From Serinus canaria (Eukaryota > Chordata > Aves > Passeriformes > Fringillidae), in the NCBI RefSeq assembly GCF_022539315.1, contig NC_066343.1:38638706-38702705 (forward strand): a stretch of 64,000 nucleotides of DNA. The letters are read 5' to 3'. Made by a program: the position numbers and the translations under genes. Positions 1 through 10,630 of the stretch are shown here, piece after piece. Positions within the stretch are counted from its first letter, which is position 1; every line of letters begins with the position of its first letter. The notes below the pieces were generated by a model. The model ran no database searches. It was not told the origin of the DNA and saw nothing but the letters and a program-made list of their open reading frames with translations.

Positions 1-17
1 TACATCTTTCAGCATAC
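1..17 (-). CDS. NAA35: NAA35 exon 8 (partial, cut by window edge)
   Basis: The first 17 nt of the next exon follow a TTTTTTCCAG acceptor (minus strand) and read GMLKDV once joined to exon 7. That matches the expected continuation of NAA35. The rest lies outside the window. Confidence 0.88.
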
Positions 18-3000
18 CTGGAAAAAATCACAGCACAATTAAAAGCTGAGAAGCATTTCTAGGCACACTACACCGCTCAGGGGAAAAGAAGTTTTACAGG
101 GAAGATCAAACTTAAAAGCGCTTTACATATCCATTAGCTAAAGACCAGACAAAAAATAATCTTGTAAGGAATGGTGGGGATGTTTTGGAACAATCAAAAA
201 TCAGAGTATAGACCAACTGATGCAAAGCTAAAGTGTGCACAAGCTTTTAAAAAATAAATCAATGGAAAGCTCAAATATACATGAAAAAATAGTGCATCAA
301 AAGATTAATGTAAATACTTACGTATGTACTTAATAACATAAGTATATATAGCTGTAAAAATACTAGATTGCTTTTTTTTCTAAAGCAACCTATTTAAAGG
401 ACAACAAATTATGAGGAAAAAAGCAGAATTCAAGCAATGCACTTTCCATTGGTCTGTATCTTTACCACGTTGAGCTCATGCCTAGCCACTTCACTGGCAC
501 ATCTAAAAGTACTTCTATTTCTCAGAGACTTCACAAGATAACTGAACCATTTTTTCAAGGAAAAATAATGTGATCTCTTTTACACCAAATCAGCAATTTC
601 CACAATACAAATAAAAAACTTAACAGTTGAGACTCCAAGCAATTGGAGTCTGAAAGCAATCACATGCTCAAAAGAGTAAGAGGCTGCTGGACAGATACAA
701 AGAAAGTACAAACTGTACCTGTAACTCTAAGATCTGTTACACTGTTGGCCATTTTAAATCCGTAAGTCATTGACTGAAAATCTTCCTAAAAAAGAAAAAT
801 CAAAGAAGCAATATGTAGTGAAATATAAAAGTTGTAGTTACATTTTCAGGTTGGGGTTTGAGGTTTTCCTTTTGGTTTAGGTTTTTCTGGGAGTTGTTTC
901 CTTATTAGGTTTTGGGTCTTTTTGCTCTTTTTTCTCTTTTGGAAGAGTGATTGGGGGTGGGCATGGGGTTTGCTTTGGTTTAATTCCATCAAGTAGAGAA
1001 GTCCAGACTTAGTCTACACAGCTGAATGCACTCAGAATGAATACACTGAATGACTTTCCCACCCAAATCTAGCTTCTGGTAATTATTTTCTGCATAAATC
1101 CTTAATACCAACATGCCCTTCCCATTTTCATAAACTGACATCCTATCAATATGTTACAAGAACTATAGCTGCAAAGTAGTATTTGATCTGGTTTAGATAT
1201 AGTCAGCAAGAGTGACTTGTCCAAGCTCAGAGGAAACAGATTGCTCTGAGCACAGAAAACAGGACTCTGATTCCATTGCCAGATGTACATTTTAGACAAA
1301 ACAGAATCATTACTATCTAACATAGAAAAATTTTAAAAAATTAAACAGTTTCACAACTGAAACACATTTCAAATAGTTAACCACAAGACTTGCACTGCTT
1401 CTTGATTAAAGTATTTATGTGGCTCCAGTATTCAAGGAAAATACAGAAGAGAGCATGAAACACCTTCATTGGGGAAAAGTGCACTTTAAAGGTATCCAGT
1501 CTAATACTTCTAAGATGATGAACTGCTATTCCTACAGTATCCTCGAAATAAACACTAACAAATGTCACTAATACATTGTTTTACCTGCATTATGGTATAA
1601 TGTTGCATATTTTACCCCACAGGAGATGGGAAACACATACCTCCTCAAAAACAGCTGCTTTGTTAACCTTTTCTCTGGCAATATCACAGATTTTTAGGAT
1701 TCCAAGAGCAAAAGCCTTCATAGCAGGATCTTCTATAAAGTCTGGATTATGAATATAAAGGCAAGTGAATACTGTCTGTGCCAAGGAATGTCCTTCTAAC
1801 CATGTTATCTAGGGAAAAGGAAATGAAATATTTAACTCATGAAAGCCAAGTCCTCATTTTTATAGATCCATTCTTACTCCATTTTACTGTGCTTCAAAGA
1901 CTCATTAAGAAACTAAACCTTAAAATTAAAGTTGCCTTCCAAGTACCAAGTAAGAGCAAGTGAAGGTGTTTCAAGCCTAGAATTCTGGCACTGGATAACC
2001 TCTTCTATGAAGAGATTTAGACTGTGATTTAGACATGGCATTATGTTAAGAGAACTTCACATTTATAAACCTTCTCTGCATAAATAGTGAATGGAAAATG
2101 GAAATGACTACGAGACAAGCCACTAATGTTCTTCACATTCTCTCTTTTTTACAACAAAAACTTCTTGTCACAATCCCCTCCTCTCTACCAATTCCATGTT
2201 TCTTTAAGTAACAGGAAAAGATTCAGTAACTTAAATTTCTATTTGAAATAGCAAATAATTAAGTAGAACCATATTTTTAATATGGTCCCCTTTTGGGGAC
2301 TGGGAGTAGAAAAACAAATGATGTTACAGTGAATCAGATACTATGATCTTTACGTATCATTCTGACTAAACTGATTGGAATTTTTTTAAAAAACAGTATT
2401 TTTGATGTAATTTGAAAGAATAACTGAATGAGTACCATTCACTGAGGAAATTAAAGCACATACACAGAAAAATTGCAATTAATAAGTAACTGATATTCAA
2501 CTTATTTTAACTGAATAGATTTATTTTCTTTGTTCAAAATGTTTCTGTAACCTCAGTCAATTTTGGCTGTACAGAAAGGAGCAACAGAGTGCTACCAGTT
2601 ACTGCACACTCGGCTTCCAACAGAGTCAAACATCAATACACAGCAGGCTACAGATAACATGCATTTATAAAACCAGAAACTATAAAACCTTTTAAAGTTT
2701 TTAAGGTGCTACCAGCTATCTCCCATATTTCTTATAGTGAAAAAATTAAAAATCAAAAGTAAGCCTTTCATTATAGATAATGCAAATAACCAAAAGGAAA
2801 TTAAAATATAAGTATGTAATTTCTGCTTGGTAAATATTTTTTTTTTAGTTCTGCTGGTTTTTTTCTTTTCGTTTTCTTTAAGATGGATTAAAGGACTACA
2901 TTTTGAAAGAAAACCATCTAACCTAAAGAACAGAAAAATGCTTACCAAACAACAAAAACATGTGTCCATTATTCCTACCAGCTCAGGTGAAGTGAGATCC

Positions 3001-6000
3001 TTTATTTTAATGGTGCCATCCTTTGAAAACAAACAAAAAAAACAAACAACCAAAATGCTAAATACTATGAAAGCAGACAGGCAAAATTCAACTCATTTGT
3101 ACCAAAGCCAAAAAAGAAATTAAAATTTGTTTAAGATTTCAGAGTAATTGTATAACACTGGCTTTAACAACCAGCTTTACAACTTGTCTCAAATTCTTAA
3201 AAACTTTCCATTCCCACCAGTTAACAATGACCAAATATAAAACTACCCAAAGAGAAGACCTAAAGTAAGAATTCTTATTTATTACTAGCCTAGAAAAGTT
3301 TAAAACCAGTTAACTGCTAACACTAAAATCACAAAACTGTATTATCATCATCATAAAGATTGAACAAGGAGTAATATGCAGGACCAACTCTTTGAAGACT
3401 GCTTTTTAAACTGGAAATACTTGTAGTATTTTACTGCCTTAAAGGTCAACACCAAAAAGGCTGCAAATTTGACCATTTAATTTGCCCAATGTATGCAATC
3501 CTGGATACATTCTACATGACTTAGCTAGCGTTTAATGGAGTTCTCTGACTCTATTCCAAATGTTCACCATAAATATACTTTTCCCTCTGAGGTGCATTAC
3601 TTTTTCTGAAATAACAGTAAGTCTTTCAATCTCAGTCCTCCAATTTACCTTCAATCAAAAGTTAATCATTACTGTCAATGCTGGTAAATTAATCTGGCTT
3701 CCATTCAATGCTGATAAATTCAAAGAATGATAAAGCATTAATTTCCAGCTTTTTTAAAGAAGCTGGTTTCCATTCAGGTTAAACAGAAACTAACCAGTAC
3801 ATCTTCATATAAAAGACACATTTTGGGGAAGCACAGAGTTATTGCAAAACCCTGCTGGAGATATATTTACTTGAGGTATCAATAACCAATAATTTCATAT
3901 TACTTTTCACTGGAAGAGTTAGCATCATTGTGATAATGCAGGTAACAATAAAGGTAAACATTACAAGCTACTTTTTACTTAATTTTCCAAAAGAAAAAGA
4001 AAAACATATATTTCAACAGAAGACTGAAAACATTATTTATGCTGTATTGTGTTTAGGTGTAATTTGACAAAAATATGTATTTCTACAGACAGTGTAGGCG
4101 AATCCAGGAAATTCACACAAACCTTAATAGCTTGCTCAAAGTTAAGAACCTTTCTGTTAACTTGGTTTCCAATCATACCAGCATCCATCTTGGGATCCAT
4201 CATTTCAATGGCAGACATGGCTTCAAAAAGACCAAAACTAGGAACACAAATAAAATAAATGTGCTGAATGCAATTATTTTACATAAAATAGTCTTTGCAA
4301 ACTAATGAAAAAGAACATAGGATGACAAACCAAGTATACTATATTCTGACCACACTCAATAAGGTATGTAAGAATTAGTATTGATCTTCAGAGGTCATGG
4401 TTTTCAGGAAGTTGAGAATCTCTCAACAAATTCATAGGAAAAGAGATGGCTAAAAGTAAAAGAAAATTATTAACCTTTCTCTAAGGATGAAGAATACTCC
4501 CGATTGAAATATCCTACTACTATATCTTTGCACACTTATTTCTATAAACTTCATAGCATCTTCTTAAACATCATGTAAAATCATAAACTGATATGAACAG
4601 AACAAGCTGTTCCTCAGTATACCACACCCATAAAACCAAGTAAGATATGTCCCCCACACACTAATGACAATATAAATAACATAGACTAATATGTATTGAA
4701 TATACCAGCTTTGTTTAAAATGAGCATGTTAACAAAACTGGTGTTTAAAAAAACCCTTAGCATGTGACAATATATCACTTGTAGTCAGGGCAGAAGAAAA
4801 AAAGCTTGCAGAAGAGCCACACCAAAAGACTTGCCAACATATGAAGAGATACAGTGCTTCACTTTATCACAACACTTCTCAGAACTTCTGCGACAGGCTT
4901 TATAAAAAGTTTTTTGCATGTGGCACAATTAAATTCTGAGAATTTAAATTCTGTATTTGCTACACATGACAATTTGCTTTGATTCCATTTAGTAACTAGC
5001 TAGTGACATAATTGCACATACTTTTAAGCAGGTTTTAATTTAATAGCATGTTTCTGTTTTCAGAGCTATTAGTTTCAAATACAACTTTTTTCTTTACCCA
5101 AGTAAACACCTTCACTAAGAAGAATAATTTAATCTTTAAAATACTTAAATTATTTAAATTTAACATTCTTTAATAAATTCAGCAAGTCTTTACCACATGC
5201 TTTTCTTTGAAATATACTTTCAATGTAGAGTTCTCAATTTCTGCTTTAGCATGTTATTTACATTGCATTAAGGCATACAGATTGGTCATCAAATACTTGA
5301 TAGTGACGTTTGGGGCAACCAATTTAAAATCTTTCTGGCCTTTTTTCACAAAAGCAAGTCCCATAAGACAGTGCAGTAATGTAATCACCACAGATCATAA
5401 GATGTGCTATGAACTTCTGAAATACAATTTCAATCACATTGAAAAATGTAATGTTATACTTAGAGCATCATATATGTTCAGCATTCACACAGGTGCTGCA
5501 TATACACACTGCTAAGAAATGTATGATACTCTACGTACTTCAAATACTTTATTTAATGTAAAAGTCTAAAAAAGCTTAGCTATTAGGTAACATCAACATG
5601 TTTGCAGTAATCTTATCTAAAAGCCAGAACTATCCCACACACATACTTACAGCTTGTCATGAAGCAGTTCTCCTAACTTCAGTTCTATAAAGGAACAGGA
5701 CAAAACAAACAATTACAATCATCCTATTAGCACAACTTTTCCAGGGTAGTCTTGTCATGCACCAAACTGCCTTATGCCAAGACATAATAAGCTGCAGGAA
5801 GCAGATCAGGCATTTCTACTTGCATTGGATTTGCATGGTCTGGGTTTCGTAGCTTGTGGGAGCATGACTACAGGGATGGCTTTTGTGAGAAGCTGCTAGA
5901 AGCTTCTTCCATGTCCAGAAGAGCCAATCCCTGGTGGCTCCAGAGACGGATGTGCCGCTGGGCCAATTAGAAACAATAATACCTTGCGGTAACAGATTTA

Positions 6001-8597
6001 AGAAGAAAAACAAAAAAAAAAACAAATCGCACAGTTTCAACTGCAGATGGAGAAGAGCCGAGTGAGAACACGGGAGAAGAGCACTGCAGACACCAAGGTC
6101 AGTGAAGAAGGAGGGGGAGGAGGTGCTCCAGGTGCCAGACCTGAGATTCCTCTGCAGACCATGGCACAGACCACGGTGAAACAGCTGTGCCCCTGCAGCA
6201 CATTGAGACCCATGGGAATGGAGAGAACCACCTGCAGCACATGGAGGAGACCCACACTGGAGCAGGTGGATACCTGAGGAAGGGTTGTGAACCTATGGGA
6301 AACCTGCAGAAAGAGGGGCCCTGCTCACATGTTGGAGCAGCCTGTACTGGAGGACTGCATCCTGTAAAAGAGTGACCCACACTGCAGCAGGTTTGGGAGG
6401 ACTGTTGCCCACAGGATGGACTCACATTGCAGCAGTTCACTGAGAGCTGCTGCTCATGAGATGGACCCATGTTGGAGAAGTTCATGGAGAACTGTCTCCT
6501 GTGGGAGGGACCCCAGGGAAACACCTCCCCTCCCGGAGCAGCAGGAGAAGCCTGGGGTGATGAACTGGCCATAACCCCCATTCCCTGTCTCTCTGCACTG
6601 CTGGGGTAGGAGGCAGAGCTGGAAGGAAGGAGGGCTGGCAGGAAGCTGTTTTTAAGGGGTTATTTTACTTCTCATTGTCCTGCTCTGATTTTGTCAGTAA
6701 TAAATTCCCTTCATATCTCTAGGTTGAGCCTGTTTTGCCCCGATGGTATTCAGTGAGTGATCCCTCCCAGCCCTCATCGCAACCAATGAACCTTCATTAA
6801 ATTTTCTCTCCTTTGTCCAGCTGCAGAGGGGAGTGAGTGGCTTTGGTGTGTGCCTGGCATCTGGCCCAGGTCAACCCATGACACTACTGTTTTTACTTAC
6901 GAAGCACTTCCAAGACTGAAAGACTTAAGAAAACCCCAGTGGTTAATAGTGTGCCCTCACCCCTCTGTTATTCTAGGAATTAAAGAAGTCTTAGAATTAC
7001 TAAGCACACAGCGCACTCATAGCACAAAGAAACAATATACTGGGCTGCAGGTCAAGGGAGGGGATTCTGCCCCTCTGGTCTAATGAGACCCCACCTGGAA
7101 CACTGCATCCAGGTCTGGCGTTCCAGCACAGGAAGGACATGGATCTGTAAGAGTCTAACAAAAATGAATGGAAGGCTAAAGCACCTTTCCTGTGAAGACA
7201 GGCTGAAAGAGTTGGGGCTCTTCAGCCTGGAGAAGAAAAAGGTCTATGGAGACCATCTAGCATCCTTCCAGTTCATAAAGGAAGGCTAGAAAACAGCTGG
7301 AGATTGACCTTTTACAAGGGCATGTACTGATAGGACAAGGGGAAATGCTGTTAAACTTAAAGAGACATTTAGATTAGATAAATTCTTTACTGTGAAAAAT
7401 GAGAAATTCTTTACTGTGAGGATGCTGAGTCACTGGAACAGGCTGCCCAGAGAAGCTGTGGATCCCCCATCCCTGTCACTGTTCAAGGCCAGGCTGGATG
7501 GGCTTTGAGCAACACAGTCTGGTGAAAGGTGTCCCTGTCCATGGCATGGGGAGTTGGAATGAGAGGCTCTTTAATCTCCCTTTCAGTACAAATCATTCTG
7601 TGATGATTATTCTGTGAAACAGTAGCATCTGAATAGCCTGGAATACAGCTACCCCTCTGCTCATTTATTCACATGTCTTAAGTCTTTTCCAGGAGAGACT
7701 ACTGAAAGATTTGCTTTCCCTCATAACTTTTAAAGGAGTTTTTAGGTATATTTGATGGGTGCAGATATAAGTAATCTATTACAGATATAAGTAATATAGA
7801 GGAATATTTATTTATAAGTACTTTAGAGTAATATAGAGAAATAATACAGAGAAATTGTGTTTATCATTATGTAATATTCTGAGTAGCAAGATGCAGGTTT
7901 TATACTTATTTTTCCCTAGTGTCATCACAAAATCAGTTGAAAAAACTGTAAACTAGCAGTAGCACCCAACAGTAATAAAGGTACTGTTTAAATGGAAGCA
8001 ACTGCTTTCCCATTACTGAGATGCACTGCATCACTTCAAAAACTCAGACTTGTTTCAAAGATGAAAAATGATGCACTGATGAATTAAATAAATTACTGGA
8101 CCCTGGAGATCCAAAAATATGCAAGAAACAGAGTCCTTATTCTGCATGCAGGAATGACATTTCCACTAGGTAGAAGAGACACTAAGAAATCTTTGGAACA
8201 GAAAAAAAGCAAATGTGAAAATGCATAAGATGAAAAAACTTTCATTAAAGATGTATTTATGTAATCTGGAAGAGGAAACAAAGTGAGGTGGTTCATGATA
8301 ATTCCAACCTCAAGAGTTAACACAGAATCAATGTAGCTCGTTCATCTGAAGCCTGAACCTGAGTCAAACTATAGATCAAAAGAGTTCAAAAGAACTATGC
8401 TCAGGCCTCCAAAGGATTCCAAGATTTCTCAGAATGAAAGGACTACAACTCACCTCTACAAGCTTCTTCAAAATCCTGGGTTATATCTATCCAGCTGGTA
8501 TTACTCTTTTCCATTTTGTCAGGCATACCGAGTTCCCATCCTGAATCATCATCTTCTAGTGTAGCTTTCATAACCATGATGCTGCACCTTTAAATTC
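1..8597 (-). CDS. NAA35: NAA35, NatC auxiliary subunit (5' part, seven coding exons)
   Basis: NAA35 (Mak10/EGAP) is the large auxiliary subunit of the NatC N-terminal acetyltransferase. With catalytic NAA30 and small NAA38 it acetylates nascent proteins that begin with Met followed by a hydrophobic residue, at the ribosome in the cytosol. Coding exons on the minus strand are 8577-8454, 5684-5651, 4237-4123, 3020-2946, 1808-1641, 785-719 and 17-1. They sum to exactly 600 nt, or 200 codons, without a stop. The protein starts MVMK, then an acidic DDD segment, and carries the family hallmark MDPKMDAGM near residues 60-70 and the stretch [16 protein letters not shown] near residues 160-175. Known orthologues are about 725 residues, so roughly 70% of the gene lies beyond the left edge. 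The identification rests on my recollection of the vertebrate sequence, which matches nearly residue for residue. Confidence 0.97.
719..785 (-). CDS. NAA35: NAA35 exon 7
   Basis: It encodes [20 protein letters not shown] and then VT, ending with one base of a Gly codon. The acceptor is TTTTTTAG and the donor GTACAG. The phase fits the fragment at the window's left edge. Confidence 0.94.
1641..1808 (-). CDS. NAA35: NAA35 exon 6
   Basis: It encodes 56 residues from [11 protein letters not shown] to KAAVFEE. The acceptor is TTCCCTAG and the donor GTATGT. The exon is 168 nt, phase 0 at both ends, and is one of the best conserved parts of the protein. Confidence 0.96.
2946..3020 (-). CDS. NAA35: NAA35 exon 5
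   Basis: It encodes 25 in-frame residues from [10 protein letters not shown] to TCFCCL. The acceptor is TTCAAAG and the donor GTAAGC. The exon is 75 nt with phase 0 at both ends. Confidence 0.95.
4123..4237 (-). CDS. NAA35: NAA35 exon 4, MDPKMDAGM motif
   Basis: It encodes 38 residues ending FEQAIK and includes the invariant [10 protein letters not shown] of the Mak10 family. The acceptor is TTCCTAG and the donor is the slightly weaker GTTTGT. Reading phase is continuous with both neighbouring exons. Confidence 0.97.
5651..5684 (-). CDS. NAA35: NAA35 exon 3 (34-nt microexon)
   Basis: This very short exon encodes [12 protein letters not shown]. It lies between the acceptor TTTATAG and the donor GTAAGT on the minus strand. 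Its phases fit exon 2 (one base carried over) and exon 4 (two bases passed on). ORF searches would miss it. Confidence 0.95.
5821..6883 (+). mobile_element. Solo LTR, avian ERVL-like family (copy A)
   Basis: The element begins TGCATTGG and ends CATGACA, so it has the TG...CA ends of an LTR. It is flanked on both sides by the 5-bp direct repeat CTACT (5816-5820 and 6884-6888), a target-site duplication size typical of ERVL-type integration. It contains repeated purine-rich 'ctggagcag' units and a poly(A) signal AATAAA at 6699-6704. It belongs to a long LTR family I recognise from songbird genomes. It lies antisense to NAA35 in the intron between exons 3 and 2. No internal retroviral genes are attached. 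The open frames inside it do not look like real proteins. Confidence 0.88.
7036..7618 (+). mobile_element. CR1 LINE, 5'-truncated, 3' end
   Basis: The text carries recognisable CR1 3' landmarks. These are 'gagaccccacctggaacactg', 'cagcctggagaag', 'ggctgcccagagaagctgtgg' and 'aaggccaggctggatgg', followed by an imperfect ATTCTGTGA tail. It lies downstream of LTR copy A, antisense to NAA35. It is a decayed fragment and not a functional element. A 17-nt internal duplication (aaattctttactgtga) is visible near 7380-7420. Confidence 0.85.
7619..8453 (-). other. Rest of NAA35 intron 2
   Basis: AT-rich intronic sequence lies between the CR1 fragment and exon 2. I see no further feature in it. Confidence 0.5.
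8454..8597 (-). CDS. NAA35: NAA35 exon 2, first coding exon
   Basis: The start codon is at 8577-8575 in a good context (G at +4). Twenty nt of 5' UTR separate it from an acceptor that reads CTGACAG on the minus strand. The exon encodes 41 residues plus one base (MVMK ... FEEACR) and ends at a GTGAGT donor (8453-8448). A second Met at residue 3 is the only alternative start nearby. Confidence 0.95.
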
Positions 8598-9589
8598 CTG
8601 TCAGAGACACCATATATTTGCACAAATTAAGAGAAGGTGCTTTGTGGGAATAATTTTTTTTCTTTTCAATAATCAGGTGAGAATGGGAAATGAGCTAACA
8701 TTTTATTTACATATCTACTGTTACACAAGACCAACAGAAATACCGTTATCAATAAAAACTCTTTACAAAAAAGCTTTTCTTATGCATCATTTCTTTACAA
8801 GTAGCTTGTATGCTGTGAAACCTCAAAAACTAGGGACACCAGAACATCAACTGTACAGACCCATACTAAAGTGCCTATTGTCAAATTAAAAATAAAATCA
8901 GAAGCATAACAACAGATGCAGACATCACAATTTTCTATAAGTTCTTTTATACTGTTAGACTATACATCTTCCTACTGCTCTGCAAGAGGAATTAAAAAGG
9001 TGGTACTGTAAAACTGAAAAAATACTTATTTACTACGATTTCTTCAGCAGAAAGCAGTATCAAGATTGCAGCACTTAAATTAAGCAAGTCCAGACTGGAT
9101 TATAAATTTTAAACTCCACCGACCAGCTACTTCGAACTGGTTCTGTTCTTTCGCAACCTCCCGACACGAGGGCACCCCTGAGGACTTGCACGCTTTCAGG
9201 GTCAGCCTGCCCGTGAGGTAAGAGCAGTGCTGAACTCCCCTCTGCTGACGGAGCTCCCGCAAGACACAGCTGCGAGCTCGGCAAGCTCTGAGCACCTTAA
9301 CCACCGCCGCCACGGAAGCTTCAAACAAAGGCCCCAGGGTACAAGACCTCCAAGGCATCGGGAATTAACAAAAACAAAGGGGAGGATCAAAAGGCTTTTG
9401 AACAGCAGCCCGGGGGTCCCCTCGGCCGAGCCAGGCTCATTTCCCATCGGGGGCCGTCAGGTTGTCACCACTCCTCAAGCGACCGCAGGGACTGCCAGGT
9501 TCAGTGGGCTGTGGTGAGGAAGTACGAGGGAAATCAGTTGAAATAAATTAAATTTCCCCTTGCATTCCGGGACAATCAGGCCCTTCGGG
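8598..9589 (-). other. NAA35 intron 1
   Basis: This sequence lies between exon 2 and the CpG island. It shifts from AT-rich to GC-rich after about 9120. The first, non-coding exon lies further right in the island. I see no repeat here. Confidence 0.5.
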
Positions 9590-10200
9590 CTCTCCTCTTC
9601 CCACAGGTCACCCCGGCTCCGGCGCTACTCAGAGGGCCTCGCGCAGCCTCCCGGGGACGCCGGGCACCGCCGCCTGCCCGCACGGCCTGCCCGCACGGCC
9701 CCTCCGCCCCGCCGCGGAGGAGGGGCCAGCGCGCCGCCCGTCCCGCAGCGGGGCAGCAGTACCGCCGCGGGCTCCCCCTTCCTCCGCCCCTCCCTCGGTG
9801 ACCCTGCGGGCTCTGCCTGCGCCCCTCGCCCCGCACCCTCCCCGGGCCTCACCGCTATGTCCCACGCTGCCGCCCGCCCGCCGCTCCTGGCTGGGCCGCC
9901 GCCGCACACGCGCAGACCCACGGCTACTGCTGCTGCGGCCACCAGCCCGCGGCCCCGGCCTAAGCGCCCCGGCGCAGCCGCACACAGGAAGCTCCGCCGC
10001 CCCACCCCGTACGCGGCCGCAGCCGCCCCTACGCGGGCGCCGCTCACCGTGAGTGGCGAGGCGGGGCGAGAGCGGCCGGGGCGGCGGCGCTCGGCACCCG
10101 CGGCGCCCGCGAGGAACGCGGAGCGGGGCGGGCGGAGCTGCGGCGGCTCCGCCCAGGGCGGCGCAGGCTTGGGCGCCATGAGGCTCCCGAGTGTGCGTGG
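9590..10200 (-). promoter_or_regulatory. CpG island, NAA35 promoter and non-coding exon 1
   Basis: The sequence is very GC-rich with dense CpG dinucleotides and GC boxes (for example ggggcggg near 10122). This sits where the 5' end of minus-strand NAA35 is expected. Two good minus-strand donors could close the untranslated exon 1: AGCG|GTGAGG with the GT at 9852-9851, and CACG|GTGAGC with the GT at 10047-10046. I cannot choose between them. A plus-strand GTGAGT at about 10049 also leaves room for divergent transcription. Long open frames here reflect scarce stop codons in GC-rich DNA. Confidence 0.75.
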
Positions 10201-10344
10201 ATTTAACGCTGAGCTGGGCCTGGCGGACGGTGCCGGTGCCTCGGGTGGCGGGGCGCTGCCGCATAGCAAGAACAGAGCCTGTCTCCTTGTCTGTTGTGAA
10301 CGCTGTATAAGTATCGAAAAGGCGTGTGTCGACAGGACAGAGCC

Positions 10345-10630
10345 AGGTTTTTCTCAGTGGCGCCCTGCACTAGGACGAAAGGCAATGGGCACAAACTGAT
10401 GCACAGGAAGTTCCACCTGAAGAACTTCCTAGAGGAAGAACTTTACTGTGCAGGTGACCGAGCACTGAAACAGATTGTCCAGAGAGGTTGTGGAGTCTCC
10501 CTCACGGGAGACACTCAAGAACTGTATAGACACAAGCCTGTGCCCCCTCCTCCTGGATGATTCTGCTTGAGCAGACAGGCTGGACCAAATGACCTCGTGT
10601 CTTGTAGCCTCACCCATTTCTGTGACTCTG
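10345..10630 (+). mobile_element. CR1 LINE 3' fragment
   Basis: CR1 landmarks are 'gatgcacaggaagttccacctg', 'actgtgcaggtgaccgagcac', 'ggttgtggagtctcc' and 'ggctggaccaaatgacctc'. It sits immediately beside the NAA35 CpG island, in inverted orientation relative to a similar fragment at about 18.1-18.4 kb. Confidence 0.85.

Larger units (their letters stand above)
18..5650 (-). other. NAA35 introns 3-7
   Basis: These are the spaces between exons 8 and 3 (18-718, 786-1640, 1809-2945, 3021-4122, 4238-5650). They are AT-rich. By eye I see no clear transposable element, RNA gene or additional coding exon. Short open frames here either contain exon fragments or lack any recognisable content. Confidence 0.6.

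Noticed and set aside
6047..6581. Open frames within LTR copy A and their counterparts in copy B
   Set aside because: They arise from repeated 'ctggagcag' units in LTRs; no gag, pol or env similarity.
9560..10399. Long overlapping open frames (to 279 codons) on both strands
   Set aside because: They lie in a CpG island where stop codons are rare; composition is Arg/Pro/Ala-rich, and no family is recognisable.
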